A stretch of 64,000 nucleotides of DNA from Mesorhizobium sp. B1-1-8 (GTDB lineage Bacteria > Pseudomonadota > Alphaproteobacteria > Rhizobiales > Rhizobiaceae). This document shows positions 38,638 through 47,408 of this stretch, one piece after another (positions within the stretch are counted from its first letter, which is position 1; each line of letters begins with the position of its first letter). Location: contig NZ_CP083956.1 of the NCBI RefSeq assembly GCF_006442795.2, forward strand, positions 4,255,501 to 4,319,500. The letters are read 5' to 3'. A model generated the notes under the pieces. The model saw nothing but the letters and a program-made list of their open reading frames with translations. It was not told where the DNA came from and did not search any database. The position numbers and the translations under genes were made by a program.

Positions 38638-39236
38638 TAACGAAGACTCCGGAAATCACCGCGCTGCGTCGCCCAGGCGCCGGCGTAGAGCCGGCCGCCG
38701 CGCTGGATGGCGTTGGCCGAGAACGCGGCGTCGAGCGCACGATCATAAGCGGCACGGGCGACATCGATCATGCCGGCCTTGTGGGTCAGCGGATGCGCAA
38801 TCTTGATGGCGAGCGCCGCCACCAGCACTTCGGTGAACAGCGCATCCCAGTCGTTGGGGTCCGTGAGGTTGGCGATGTAGCGGATGGTCAGCGGACCCGA
38901 GCGATCGGAATAGATCAATCCAGCCTCCTGGCGCCAGGAGATCGGCACGCCGTCCGGCTCGCCGTTGTCGGTCAAGGGAAGCGGGCGGATGCAGTCGGCC
39001 GGCAGTTCATAGACAAAGTTCAACGTGCATTCGCCGCTGCCGGTGTCGGAGGCCGGGACCGAGGCCGAGAGGATGGCGAACACCCAGGCATGCTTGGCCA
39101 ACTCGCCCTCGCGGGTGAGGTCGAAATGCAAGTTCAAGAGCCGGGCCGCCTTGACATCCTGATCGAGACTGTCGATCGGCGCCTCGTCGAGAACGGCTAA
39201 AGCCATGTTGGCGATGTCGAGCGGGGTGATGGCCAT
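38637..39236 (-). CDS. Podovirus tail tubular protein A-like
   Basis: 199 residues. It opens ITPLDIANMALAVLDEAPIDS and continues with a helical block typical of the T7 gp11-type head-tail adaptor. It links the portal to the tail tube. Upstream of it lies a terminator rather than the coat protein, so it may start a new transcript. Confidence 0.8.
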   Translation of the reverse strand: MAITPLDIANMALAVLDEAPIDSLDQDVKAARLLNLHFDLTREGELAKHAWVFAILSASVPASDTGSGECTLNFVYELPADCIRPLPLTDNGEPDGVPISWRQEAGLIYSDRSGPLTIRYIANLTDPNDWDALFTEVLVAALAIKIAHPLTHKAGMIDVARAAYDRALDAAFSANAIQRGGRLYAGAWATQRGDFRSLR

Positions 39237-39273
39237 GGGTCGGTGATCCGTGGTGGGTGGGAATTGCAGGCAT

Positions 39274-39298
39274 GAAAAAAGCCGCCCGAGGCGGCTTG
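39274..39298 (-). terminator. Terminator after the outer-membrane protein gene
   Basis: On the minus strand AAGCCGCCtcgGGCGGCTT is followed by TTTTT, about 120 bases after the beta-barrel gene stop. Confidence 0.85.
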
Positions 39299-39415
39299 GA
39301 TTTCGAAAGGATAAAGGATGTGCGCGAAGTGGAATCCGACGTGATTGAGGGGCGGCTCAAATGAAACGCGCCGGAGGAAACCCCCGGCGCGTCGAAGGCA
39401 GAGCTTGGCTGCGGT

Positions 39416-40075
39416 CTAGAATTTCATGCCGACGGCAACCCTGAAATCATGCGTCTGGACCGTATGTTCCAACAAGCAGTTGCCGGGGCAGTAGCTCAGC
39501 GTCTTCTTGCCGAAGAAAGAGAAATCGTATTCGCCACGCAGGAAGACGTTGTGGGTCAGCGCCACGTCGACACCGGCGCCGACAATGCCGCCAACGACAG
39601 TGGCGTCCCGCTCGGCCGAGCCGCCGGGCCAGAAGGTCTTCAGCTTCGCCGCGGTGACGCCCGCGGTCAGGTACGGCAGATAATTTCCCATGTCCATGCC
39701 GACCCTGCCCTTCAGCGATCCAAAAAGGCCGGTCGATACGTTCAGAGTGCCTGGACCAGTAACCCCGGTAAAACTCGATTTCTTGAAGCGGTAGCCAAGC
39801 TCGCCTTCAACGCCATAGACGATCTTGCCGGATTGGAAATTATAGCCCGCAAAGCCGCCGAGGGTCGCCGAGCCGACATTCTTCTTGGTGTCGGTGAATG
39901 CGGGAGCGCCGGGAGCATGGATCTTGAAGTGCTCGAGCGTTCCGGCGCCGAAGGCACCGGCATACGGACCTTGCCACGTCCATTCCGGTGTGACGATAGG
40001 TGCCGTCAAGTCAGCGGCCATTGCCGGTGCGCACAGTGCAACGCCAAGGGCCGAAGCAAGCAAAATGGATTTCAT
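39416..40075 (-). CDS. Outer-membrane beta-barrel protein (Omp25/31-like)
   Basis: 219 residues from the ATG at 40075 (MKSILLASALGVALCAPAMA-ADL). The signal peptide is clear. The mature protein has alternating strands (GSATLGGFAGYNFQSGKIVYG, VEGELGYRF) and ends VAVGMKF, the aromatic C-terminus needed for barrel assembly. It resembles the Brucella/Rhizobium Omp25/31 family. It sits within the late gene block between coat and tail genes and is bounded by a terminator, a typical lysogenic-conversion gene that may block phage adsorption. Confidence 0.75.
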   Translation of the reverse strand: MKSILLASALGVALCAPAMAADLTAPIVTPEWTWQGPYAGAFGAGTLEHFKIHAPGAPAFTDTKKNVGSATLGGFAGYNFQSGKIVYGVEGELGYRFKKSSFTGVTGPGTLNVSTGLFGSLKGRVGMDMGNYLPYLTAGVTAAKLKTFWPGGSAERDATVVGGIVGAGVDVALTHNVFLRGEYDFSFFGKKTLSYCPGNCLLEHTVQTHDFRVAVGMKF

Positions 40076-40324
40076 TGGATTCCCCGCAAATTCGCTGCGA
40101 GGAACCATAAGCAAATATCGGGTTAGGGTGCTGTAGCAAACGGAACACAGTGTCACGAAAACCACACTGCCCAGACGCTCGGCAGGGGGCTGGAGTTTCT
40201 CGCCCCTGCCCCTGCCAGTTTGGACCCCTTGCTCCCTCCGCTCACGGACGAGAGCTTTGCTTTCGATGCTTGCGGGCGGGGCTTCTCTCCGGTCGCCTGT
40301 GGTCGAAAGCCTTCGGTCTTGCCC

Positions 40325-41314
40325 CTACGCCTCGGTCGTCTTCAGCGCGATGAAGCTCATGTTCTTGACGCTCGACGCGGTGCGGTCCCAGTTCGCCGCC
40401 AGTGCCAGTTCCGCGTCGGTGGCGAATTCGCCGGCGGTGGAAGCGTCGAGGAAGCGGGTGCCCGGCACATGCGCCACGAAATGCCGGCGGCCGACCATTT
40501 CGGTGACGCCGCCGCCATGGCCCTGGCGCGGCTTGCGGTCGAACTCCAGCGGACCGCCCTCGGAGTTCACCGGCAGCTCGTTCCACAGGATCGCCTTGTC
40601 CTTGAACATGAAGGCGGTGTAGACGCCCGCAGCCTGCGGGATGTCATCGTCGACCACGCAGCGCAGCCCCATGTAATAGGGGATCAGCGGCCCGCCCTGC
40701 TCCGAGGACGGCACGTAGTCGATGAGGTCGGCGAGCTTCAGGGCCTTCATCTGCTTGGAATGCATCCAGATGGTGCGGAACTTGTCCGCGCGATCGCCCA
40801 TCAGGTAGGCCGCCTCGATGATGTCGGTGTCGACGATGGAGGCGCCGGTGGCGCGCACCAGGTCGCCGCCGTCATTGGCGACGTTGTCGGCCAGCACGCC
40901 CTTCAGGATGCCGAGCAGGGTCAGCTTGTTGGCGCGCTGCCAATATTCGGTCTGGCGGCGCACGATGAGCTTCTGCGGGTCGTCGCCGGCAAGGATCGCG
41001 GTCAGATCCGGAACGCCCCACGCCTGGGCGCGGACATTGCGGGCGGCGACCTCGCGGCGCGAGCCGATCTTCTTCATCTCGATGGAATCGGCCGGATCGT
41101 CGTTGACCGGCTCCGACGGATCGTTGCCGAGGTCCTTCCAGCCGGGCATGTCGACGGAGCGGCCGCCCATCGAGAGTTTGGCGGAAATCGCCGGGTCGGA
41201 AAACAGGATGCCGGCCTGGTAGATCTCGAGCGACTGGACGTGCTCCTCGAACGAGTACTGGGCATAGACGGACGGAACGATCGCGTCCGCGATGCGGGTA
41301 TAGGCGTCTGCCAT
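40325..41314 (-). CDS. Phage major capsid (coat) protein
   Basis: 329 residues starting MADAYTRIADAIVPSVYAQ. The middle KIGSRREVAARNVRAQAWG and the conserved GLRCVVDDDIP near residue 215 fit coat proteins of podovirus-like phages with an HK97-type fold. The scaffold gene lies immediately upstream, 45 bases away, as expected. Confidence 0.82.
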   Translation of the reverse strand: MADAYTRIADAIVPSVYAQYSFEEHVQSLEIYQAGILFSDPAISAKLSMGGRSVDMPGWKDLGNDPSEPVNDDPADSIEMKKIGSRREVAARNVRAQAWGVPDLTAILAGDDPQKLIVRRQTEYWQRANKLTLLGILKGVLADNVANDGGDLVRATGASIVDTDIIEAAYLMGDRADKFRTIWMHSKQMKALKLADLIDYVPSSEQGGPLIPYYMGLRCVVDDDIPQAAGVYTAFMFKDKAILWNELPVNSEGGPLEFDRKPRQGHGGGVTEMVGRRHFVAHVPGTRFLDASTAGEFATDAELALAANWDRTASSVKNMSFIALKTTEA

Positions 41315-41359
41315 TCTTTTGTTCCTTTGAGGGTTGGTTGAGGCGGTGAAATCGCCCGG

Positions 41360-42265
41360 CTAAAGCGGGTTGTTGGGCATCCAGAGATCGGGGTTTTCGC
41401 CCGCATCCCTGGCCAACCGCCGGGCGCGTTGAGGGTCGCTTTTGACAAGGGCGGAGATGGCCGAAATGTTGCGCTCGCCGGCTGCGTTGCGGCGGAAGGG
41501 GTTTTGGCCCCTGGGCGCTCCGTCGGCGTCGATCGTGTCTTCGCGGAACATCGCCTCGCCGATGGCGTGAAAAGCCCGGGCGATCTGCGGATCGGTCAGC
41601 GCGCCGTCGGGCAGAAGGATGCCCTTCTGCTTGTAGGCGTTGACCAGGCCGAGCTTCTTCATCGCCCGGTTGGCGACCTCCAGCTTCTGGCGAAAACCGT
41701 CGCTGTCGGTCGGCCCCCAGTCGCGCACCAGTTCGTCATGGGTGGCTTCGACCGAGCGCGACAGCGCCGCCTGCTGGGCCGCAGCCTGCTCGGCCATGTA
41801 GCCGACGAAGCGGTCGTGATAGGCCTGCGCGATCTTCGGGCTGGCGCCCGCTTCGACCGCCCAGGCCTTGGAGGCATTGGCGAGTTCGTCCGAATAGGCG
41901 AAGTTTTCCGGCAGGTTCTCAGGCCGCCGGTATTCGACCTTCTCGGCCGAGGTCAGCGGACGCATCGCCTCCGGCAATCTGGAATGGAACCTGTCCCACT
42001 CCTCCTTCGGCGCGTCCTTGGCCGGAACGCGCAGGCTTTCGCCTTGCTGGCGCTCCAGTTCCGCATAGGATGTGAAAACCCGATCGAGGCTTTCGGCCTT
42101 GTTCCAGCCCTTGGCTTCAGCGAGCTTGCGGTTGCCTTCGGAAAGACCGTCAAACCAACTTCTGCCGGCCGCCGGGGCGGACCCGTTGTCCACGGAAGCC
42201 GGAGGCGCCGCCAGGTTGCCCGCCGGCCGAGCGGCCGCGGACCCGGCCTCTGCCAGATCTGTCAT
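41360..42265 (-). CDS. Phage scaffold protein
   Basis: 301 residues: disordered Ala/Pro-rich N-terminus, then SWFDGLSEGNRKLAEAKGW, charged helices (AEQAAAQQAALSRSVEATHD) and a C-terminal LVKSDPQRARRLARDAG. Size, acidic helices and position before the coat gene fit a capsid scaffold that is lost after assembly. Confidence 0.72.
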   Translation of the reverse strand: MTDLAEAGSAAARPAGNLAAPPASVDNGSAPAAGRSWFDGLSEGNRKLAEAKGWNKAESLDRVFTSYAELERQQGESLRVPAKDAPKEEWDRFHSRLPEAMRPLTSAEKVEYRRPENLPENFAYSDELANASKAWAVEAGASPKIAQAYHDRFVGYMAEQAAAQQAALSRSVEATHDELVRDWGPTDSDGFRQKLEVANRAMKKLGLVNAYKQKGILLPDGALTDPQIARAFHAIGEAMFREDTIDADGAPRGQNPFRRNAAGERNISAISALVKSDPQRARRLARDAGENPDLWMPNNPL

Positions 42266-42325
42266 GTGATGTTCCTTTGTTCAGACTCGAGATGTGAGTG
42301 ATGGGCGCCAGCGTCGCGGCGCGAA

Positions 42326-42480
42326 ATCTCCCCCCTTGAGGGGGAGATGGCCGGCAGGCAGAGGGGGTCGCCGCGCATGGAGCGCCAACGTGCTGCAAAG
42401 CAAAAGGAGGTCGGCGTTCTACGCGCACGGACCCCCTCTGTCGCCTTCGGCGACATCTCCCCCTCGAGGGGGGAGATTTC
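42326..42480. repeat. RIME-like palindromic repeats
   Basis: Two copies of the TCTCCCCC/GGGGGAGA arms in opposite order, with AGAGGGGGTCGCCGCGC and CCCCCTCTGTCGCCTTCGGCGA inside. Same family as at 35858. Confidence 0.65.
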
Positions 42481-42482
42481 GC

Positions 42483-43055
42483 TCACGCATTATCGCCCCA
42501 GTTCTCCCACAGCAGCGTGATCGTTCCCGTCACAGCAATCGTGCCATCAGCGTCGATATCGGTTCCCGTTGCAAACGCCAGGTTGAGATAGAGGTCGACC
42601 GGCGTCGCCGTGCCGTCGAGTGTCGAGGCGGCAGCGATGTCGGCGGTGGAAGCCGTGGAGAGCGCAGCACCCGCGCCGTCCAGCGCGCGGGCGGTCGAAG
42701 CGAGCACGTTGGCCATGGTGCTGGCGAGCGTGGCGCTGGACGCCGGAGCCGAGCCCAGCGACCATGTGAGCGCGGCGTTGTCGTTTATAGTGGAAGCGCG
42801 CGTGGTCAGCACGGCAAACTGCAGCCTTGCCGTGCCGCCTTTGATGCGCACCTTGCCGTCGGAAAAGTCGAAGATCTTCTGCGAGGCATAGGCCAACGCA
42901 TCGGTGACCGGCACCTGCATGCCGGAGAAGGTGAAGACGGTTCGGTAAGCACCGCCCTGCCCGCTGGTCACAGCCTTCAGCCCGAGTTTCGGCGGCGCAA
43001 CGCCGGCCTCGCGGGCGGCGGCACGGGAAAGGGTCCGGGGAAGTCCTCGGGTCAT
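42483..43055 (-). CDS. Phage protein, possibly capsid accessory
   Basis: 190 residues from the ATG at 43055 (MTRGLPRTLSRAAAREAG). A long low-complexity Ala/Ser/Thr middle (ASTMANVLASTARALDGAG) precedes a beta-strand end ..TVTGTITLLWEN. Placed just before the scaffold gene. It may be a decoration or head-completion protein, but no homologue was recognised. Confidence 0.55.
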   Translation of the reverse strand: MTRGLPRTLSRAAAREAGVAPPKLGLKAVTSGQGGAYRTVFTFSGMQVPVTDALAYASQKIFDFSDGKVRIKGGTARLQFAVLTTRASTINDNAALTWSLGSAPASSATLASTMANVLASTARALDGAGAALSTASTADIAAASTLDGTATPVDLYLNLAFATGTDIDADGTIAVTGTITLLWENWGDNA

Positions 43056-43104
43056 GTTATTTCTCCATTCTTGGGGGGAATTCTGTGGACGGCTTCTTGA
43101 ATTG

Positions 43105-43120
43105 TGTGTATCGATACACA
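43105..43120. promoter_or_regulatory. Palindromic operator candidate of hicAB
   Basis: TGTGTATCGATACACA is a perfect 16-base palindrome ending two bases before the hicA ATG. HicB antitoxins commonly repress their operons at such sites. Confidence 0.7.
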
Positions 43121-43122
43121 AC

Positions 43123-43311
43123 ATGAAGAGCGCGGATGTCATCGACAGTTTGTTGGCCGATGGCTGGTTCGAGGTGGGTCGCAAGGGCAGTCATGCCCAG
43201 TTCAAACATCGTCGCAAACCGGGCCGGGTGACCGTCCCGCATCCCAAGCGCGACATCCCGATCGGCACGCTGAAAAGCATCGAGAAGCAATCCGGCCTGA
43301 AGCTGAGGTAG
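43123..43311 (+). CDS. hicA: HicA toxin
   Basis: 62 residues with the HicA pattern: KSADVIDSLLADGWFEVGRKGSHAQFKH, where the His-containing GSHxQF turn is the catalytic feature, then VTVPHPKRDIPIGTL. HicA is an mRNA interferase. The start at 43123 abuts a palindrome. Partner hicB follows four bases on. Confidence 0.93.
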   Translation: MKSADVIDSLLADGWFEVGRKGSHAQFKHRRKPGRVTVPHPKRDIPIGTLKSIEKQSGLKLR

Positions 43312-43315
43312 AGAA

Positions 43316-43717
43316 ATGCGTCACTATATCGGACTGATTCACAAGGAAGCCGACAGCGATTTCGGCGTCTCCTTCCCTGACTTTCCGGGCGTGGTCACGG
43401 CCGGCACGACCCTTGATGATGCCCGCGCCATGGCAGAGGAGGCGCTGGCCTTTCACGTCGACGGCCTTGTCGAGGATGGTGAAGCCATTCCCGAGCCGTC
43501 ATCCCTCGATGACGTGATGGCCGACAGCGACAACCGCATGGGCGTAGCCATCCTGGTCGCCCTGAAAGCCGAAGCGGCGAAGGTCGTGCGCGTCAACGTC
43601 TCCATTCCGGAGGACGTGCTCAGCGAAATCGACCGCTATGCCGAACGCCACGGCTACAGCCGTTCCGGGTTCCTGACTGCGGCCGCCAAGCAGGCGATGC
43701 GTAACGAGGCCGCCTAG
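43316..43717 (+). CDS. hicB: HicB antitoxin
   Basis: 133 residues: the HicB fold opens RHYIGLIHKEADSDFGVSFPDFPG, and a ribbon-helix-helix ending (VRVNVSIPEDVLSEIDRYAERHGYSRSGF) binds DNA. It neutralises HicA and probably represses the operon through the upstream palindrome. One of the few plus-strand genes within the prophage. Confidence 0.93.
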   Translation: MRHYIGLIHKEADSDFGVSFPDFPGVVTAGTTLDDARAMAEEALAFHVDGLVEDGEAIPEPSSLDDVMADSDNRMGVAILVALKAEAAKVVRVNVSIPEDVLSEIDRYAERHGYSRSGFLTAAAKQAMRNEAA

Positions 43718-43918
43718 GAACTTCGCATTCTGATTCAGGCGGGAGCACCATCCTTTTGTTGATGCTGATCTTTCCGGTTTGGAAACCATGGCGTTCAACC
43801 GCCTGGAAACCGTGACTCACTTCGTGAGCGGGCTTCGCCGCCGTTCCGCCGCAATGCGACCGCACTTGGCGCAATCGCCCCTTTTCTCAGTCCCTGGGGC
43901 TTCAGAGGAGTTCTAGAG

Positions 43919-44236
43919 ATGATCATCAAAAAGGCCATTCTCGCGGTTCTGATGACTGCCGCGCTCGCCGGCTGCGAGACGCAGACCGAAGGCCAGCAGC
44001 GGGCCACCACTGGCGCATTGCTGGGCGGCGCCGGCGGCGCTCTCGTCGGCCAGGCGATCGGCGGCAACACCAAGAGCACGGTGATCGGTGCCGCCAGTGG
44101 CGCCCTGCTCGGCGCTGTCGTCGGCAGCGCCACCACCCCGCAGCGGCGCGGCGACCAGCTCTGCCGCTATCAGGACCGCTACGGCCGCATCTACACCGCG
44201 CCCTGCGACGACCGGTATTACAACGGCGACTATTGA
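43919..44236 (+). CDS. Glycine-zipper lipoprotein
   Basis: 105 residues with a lipoprotein signal (MIIKKAILAVLMTAALAGC). Residues about 30-80 are two glycine-zipper helices (TGALLGGAGGALVGQAIGG; GAASGALLGAVVG), as in 17-kDa-antigen/2TM proteins. The C-terminus is charged and tyrosine-rich. Probably inserted in the outer membrane. Looks like a host-type gene rather than a phage gene. Confidence 0.75.
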   Translation: MIIKKAILAVLMTAALAGCETQTEGQQRATTGALLGGAGGALVGQAIGGNTKSTVIGAASGALLGAVVGSATTPQRRGDQLCRYQDRYGRIYTAPCDDRYYNGDY

Positions 44237-44264
44237 TTGTTAGCCACCTTCTCCCCGTTCAACG

Positions 44265-45561
44265 CAGGGCTGTCCGGGGAAAGTTATTCATAATCGAAGC
44301 CCAACTGGTTTGGGGATGTTCGATCCCTTCGGCGGCTCGAATTGATCGGAGGCGGCTTGTTGATGGCCTCGATTCTTCGGCGCTCGAGCAGGCATTGGCT
44401 AACCAGATCGGTGAAGCGCAGGATGGGCATGGCGATGCGGTAGGTCCGGGCGGCGATGCGCAGCAGCGCATAGGCGATCATGGCGGCGAAGAGCTGCAGG
44501 CGGATGGCGTTGTCGTTGTTGCCGAGGAACCTGCGTATCTTGAGATGCTGTTTGATCCAACGGAACAAGAGTTCGATCTGCCAGCGGCCCTTATAGAGCG
44601 CGGCAATCTCAACGGCCGGGCGCTTGAGATCGTTGGTCAGCAGCGTGATGGTGTCGCCGTCCTGGCGCTTGACGATCAGGCGGCGCAATTTGATCGGCAG
44701 CTTGCAGTGGGTTTTGCCGGCAAGGCTCACCTCAGCGTCGTCGAGAACGGTGAAGCCGTCGCCCCGCGCGACCTTGACGGGACGTTCGGAGAGCACCTCG
44801 AGCCCCATGTTGGATTTGGGTCGGGTGACGAAGAAAGCTTGGGCTGCGGCGATCTGCGTCCACCAGCCGTAATGGCAATAACCCTTGTCGAACACATAGG
44901 TCGCGCCCTTCTCGATGGCGATCGTGCGGCCGACCTGGGCATCGTTGACGTTGGCATCGGTGATGTCGAGGATGCGCGGGCAATCGGCGTTGGGATCATA
45001 GACGACGTGCATCTTCATGCCGCGGATGCGACCGTTCGACTTGGCCCAGCCGCACAACTTGCCGAGCGGGATCGGTGTGGAATCGATCAGCCGCAGCATA
45101 GCGGTGCCCTCACGGCGTGTCTGCCGGTCGAGTTGGTTGGCGAGCAGGCCGAAGATCTCGGCAAAGACGGCGACGGGGCGCCTGCGGCCGGCATCCGACA
45201 AGGTCGAGCGCCGCAACACGTCACTGCCCAGATGGTAATGATGCTGGCCGTTGGCGTTCCAGCCGGCTTCCAGGCTGCGAAGGCTCGCACTACCGCTGAG
45301 CTGGGCATAGATCAGCACCATGAGATGGTCCCAACTTCTGAACGACTTGTCGTAGGCGTCCCCGCCATGGCTATCCACAATCGTCTGGAAGCGGCGGCGA
45401 TTGATCGGTTCAACCAGCTTGCCAAGAATGCTAGGCGTAAAGCGCATGCCCCGTCCCCTTTCTGAGTCTCGACAACCAGAAGGTAGACGGAAAATCCCCG
45501 TCTTACGGGGCATGCGCCTGCGGTATTTCGATTCACCAAACACTTTCCCCGGACAGCCCTG
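44265..45561 (-). mobile_element. Intact IS4-family insertion sequence
   Basis: 1,297 bases, bounded by 20-base perfect inverted repeats CAGGGCTGTCCGGGGAAAGT at the left and its reverse complement at the right, and flanked by a 9-base direct repeat CGTTCAACG (44256-44264 and 45562-45570). One full-length transposase gene fills it. Both ends and target repeats are exact, so the insertion is recent. Confidence 0.92.
44284..45447 (-). CDS. IS4-family transposase
   Basis: 387 residues from the ATG at 45447 (MRFTPSILGKLVEPINRR), preceded by AAAGGGGAC. The D-D-E core is visible as LRLIDSTPIPLG, then DITDANVNDAQVGRTI with VFDKGYCHYGW, and the YREK-like end KGRWQIELLFRWIKQ with the catalytic Glu. 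The stop codon lies at the inner edge of the left inverted repeat. Uninterrupted and probably active. Confidence 0.92.
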   Translation of the reverse strand: MRFTPSILGKLVEPINRRRFQTIVDSHGGDAYDKSFRSWDHLMVLIYAQLSGSASLRSLEAGWNANGQHHYHLGSDVLRRSTLSDAGRRRPVAVFAEIFGLLANQLDRQTRREGTAMLRLIDSTPIPLGKLCGWAKSNGRIRGMKMHVVYDPNADCPRILDITDANVNDAQVGRTIAIEKGATYVFDKGYCHYGWWTQIAAAQAFFVTRPKSNMGLEVLSERPVKVARGDGFTVLDDAEVSLAGKTHCKLPIKLRRLIVKRQDGDTITLLTNDLKRPAVEIAALYKGRWQIELLFRWIKQHLKIRRFLGNNDNAIRLQLFAAMIAYALLRIAARTYRIAMPILRFTDLVSQCLLERRRIEAINKPPPINSSRRRDRTSPNQLGFDYE

Positions 45562-45686
45562 CGTTCAACGGGGAGAAGGGTCCCGGCAGGGGGATGAGGG
45601 GCAGCGCGAAGGTCTGACATGCTGGCGCTGTCGAGCGCTGCCAAGAGCGCAGACAGCCCTCGACCTATGGCCGCATCGACAACGGA

Positions 45687-45708
45687 TGCACTGTCACCGT
45701 AATTTCCA
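45687..45708. repeat. Short shared motif, copy 1
   Basis: TGCACTGTCACCGTAATTTCCA matches 20 of 22 bases of TGCACTGTCACCGCAATTCCCA at 54765-54786, which lies exactly at a recombination junction there. It may be a mobile-element end. Confidence 0.4.
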
Positions 45709-45749
45709 TTCGATCGCCCGGCCGCTAAAGCCAAGACGGCTGACATCGC

Positions 45750-46208
45750 TCAATTACCTTTGAGCTCCGGCAAAATCCTCTCGTCGAGGAACTTGAGGCG
45801 GCCGGCCAGAGTTGCATCGACGTTGACCGGTATCAATTCCGCCACCGATTTCCCCTCTCGCGCTGCCTCGACCCATTCTTCAAGGGCACCGATATAGCTG
45901 TCTAGGACCTCGAAGGGCGTGGTAGCGTCATCAGCAGGGAGAAATGCCGGCGGCACGTCGCCGACGATCACCCAAATCCATCGGTTCACCTCCGGACGCC
46001 CAGGCTCTATCTCGAACAGGAAAATGTAGATTATTCCTTCGGCGCCATATCCAAGGTACTCGCCTTTAATGGATAGGACCCAGTTGTAAAATTCGAGATA
46101 TTGACGGGCCTCGACGCGGGCAGAATAGAGGTCGTCGTCTCCAGTGCTGACATCAGCAGGGGGCAAGCGCGTGACACTGCTGAAGTCTGGCTTTGCAAGT
46201 TTGTCCAT
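45750..46208 (-). CDS. Immunity-type protein (unassigned family)
   Basis: 152 residues. A helix near residues 30-50 (VEARQYLEFYNWVLSIKG) is followed by strand-rich RWIWVIVGDVPPAFLPADDA and a helical end AGRLKFLDERILPELKG. It belongs to the run after toxin gene 2 and is co-directional, which is why an immunity role is likely. No family was recognised with confidence. Confidence 0.45.
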   Translation of the reverse strand: MDKLAKPDFSSVTRLPPADVSTGDDDLYSARVEARQYLEFYNWVLSIKGEYLGYGAEGIIYIFLFEIEPGRPEVNRWIWVIVGDVPPAFLPADDATTPFEVLDSYIGALEEWVEAAREGKSVAELIPVNVDATLAGRLKFLDERILPELKGN

Positions 46209-46317
46209 TGGCTAGGGATCAATCCAGGTGCTTGAGATTCGCCACGATCTATGCCTCGTCAGCTCGCAGGCTGGCTTTGCCGGCGGCGGCCGCGAATAAA
46301 ATCCACGACAAGCCAGA

Positions 46318-46542
46318 TCAACTGAGCGACGATGTAACTAGTCTATGAGACCAATCGGGCGCCCCGTTATCCGAGTAGCCGTAAGCGGACGCGGCAACGG
46401 CGAGCACCCCGCAAATGACATGCACCAACAACAGGCGGGGCACGCCACCGTTCCAGCGCCTTGTGATCCATAGCAGCAAGCGGCTCAGCAAAAATGTCGG
46501 AACCAGAGCCCCGAGCAGCATCGCGGCAGAACCTGCACCCAT
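46318..46542 (-). CDS. Small membrane protein
   Basis: 74 residues with hydrophobic stretches at about 8-25 and 40-60 (VPRLLLVHVICGVLAVAASAYG). No family recognised. Between two immunity-type genes in the same direction. Confidence 0.45.
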   Translation of the reverse strand: MGAGSAAMLLGALVPTFLLSRLLLWITRRWNGGVPRLLLVHVICGVLAVAASAYGYSDNGAPDWSHRLVTSSLS

Positions 46543-46787
46543 TTTTACCCCCCCTTAGTTTCGAATGGCGAGGATAGTCGTCTTTCGGTCCTCAACCTTA
46601 CGCCCAGCTGCAATCTTAGATTGTATAGATTTAACTAATCTACATTTTCGGCTGTGCGCAACCATATCGTGTGAGGGCATGACCACTGATATCTATAGCC
46701 TACTCCCAGCGAAAGCCGCCGCGTACCTCCCAGCGACCCCGGACTATGGCGCTAGCATCAAACTACAGAGTAAACTCTGTCGGCGTC

Positions 46788-47408
46788 TCAGCCATCCTTG
46801 AGGTTTACGGGCGTCCCCGGCGGCAGTCCTTTTACCTTAGCTATGATCTGCCCCATGATATGCCAGTAAACTTCCAAGTCCGTTATTTCCATGTTGGAAA
46901 TGTCATCTTCGCCACCGAGGAAAAGCGGTGTCTTGTAGCCGATACATTGGTCATAAGCCGGCTGCGCTCCACCACTCGGCAACCAGTCCTCTGCATATAT
47001 GTTCGCAGCCAGCGCTGCGTCGGGATTTTCAATCACCAATGCATCATGGAAAGTCTCGATGTTGGCCGGTATTTTAAGAGCCTTGCCGGTGCCCGGCTCA
47101 AATAGGACGACACCAGGCTGTCCCTTTTCCAGCCTCTGGTTGTCAATCGCGAATGCAGAACCCTGCCAGTCGTAGCCAAAGCAAGCAACCCGCCCGATAG
47201 TCTCCGGAAATCCCAAGTTTATCCTGGCGTTCCAGACCGAAATATCCTGCCCACGGATGATGCGGTATAAGCCTTGTTTGAATGAGCCCCCTCCGAAATC
47301 GCGCAAGAGTTCGTTCAAGCTCGCGACACCCGTGTCTGGGCCGGCCTTTCCTGGATCCTCGGCTACCCTGCTGTCTATCGCAAAGCTCTCTCGGAATTTT
47401 TCGAACAC
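46788..47408 (-). CDS. Tdi1/DUF1851-like immunity protein
   Basis: 206 residues from a GTG start. It opens FEKFRESFAIDSRV, a GAD-like segment, and ends LFLGGEDDISNMEITDLEVYWHIMGQIIA, which resembles the DUF1851 (T6SS immunity Tdi1 C-terminal) family. The start overlaps the toxin stop by one base (TAGTG), the layout expected for a coupled toxin-immunity pair. It would bind the HxxD-type toxin domain of the preceding gene in the cytoplasm. Confidence 0.72.
   Translation of the reverse strand: MFEKFRESFAIDSRVAEDPGKAGPDTGVASLNELLRDFGGGSFKQGLYRIIRGQDISVWNARINLGFPETIGRVACFGYDWQGSAFAIDNQRLEKGQPGVVLFEPGTGKALKIPANIETFHDALVIENPDAALAANIYAEDWLPSGGAQPAYDQCIGYKTPLFLGGEDDISNMEITDLEVYWHIMGQIIAKVKGLPPGTPVNLKDG

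Larger units (their letters stand above)
44241..45585. repeat. Palindromic repeat split by the IS
   Basis: Outside the IS the two flanks read CCACCTTCTCCCCGTTCAACG and CGTTCAACGGGGAGAAGGG. Rejoined, they make the hairpin CTTCTCCCC-GTTCAAC-GGGGAGAAG, one host palindrome into which the IS has entered exactly at the loop. Confidence 0.75.

Noticed and set aside
36601..38640. 679-codon plus-strand frame opposite the tail tube gene
   Set aside because: Shadow of the minus-strand gene; no ribosome-binding site and antisense-like composition.
46565..47105. Plus-strand frames between 46.5 and 47.1 kb
   Set aside because: Antisense to the Tdi1-like immunity gene and the gap before it, with no start signal.
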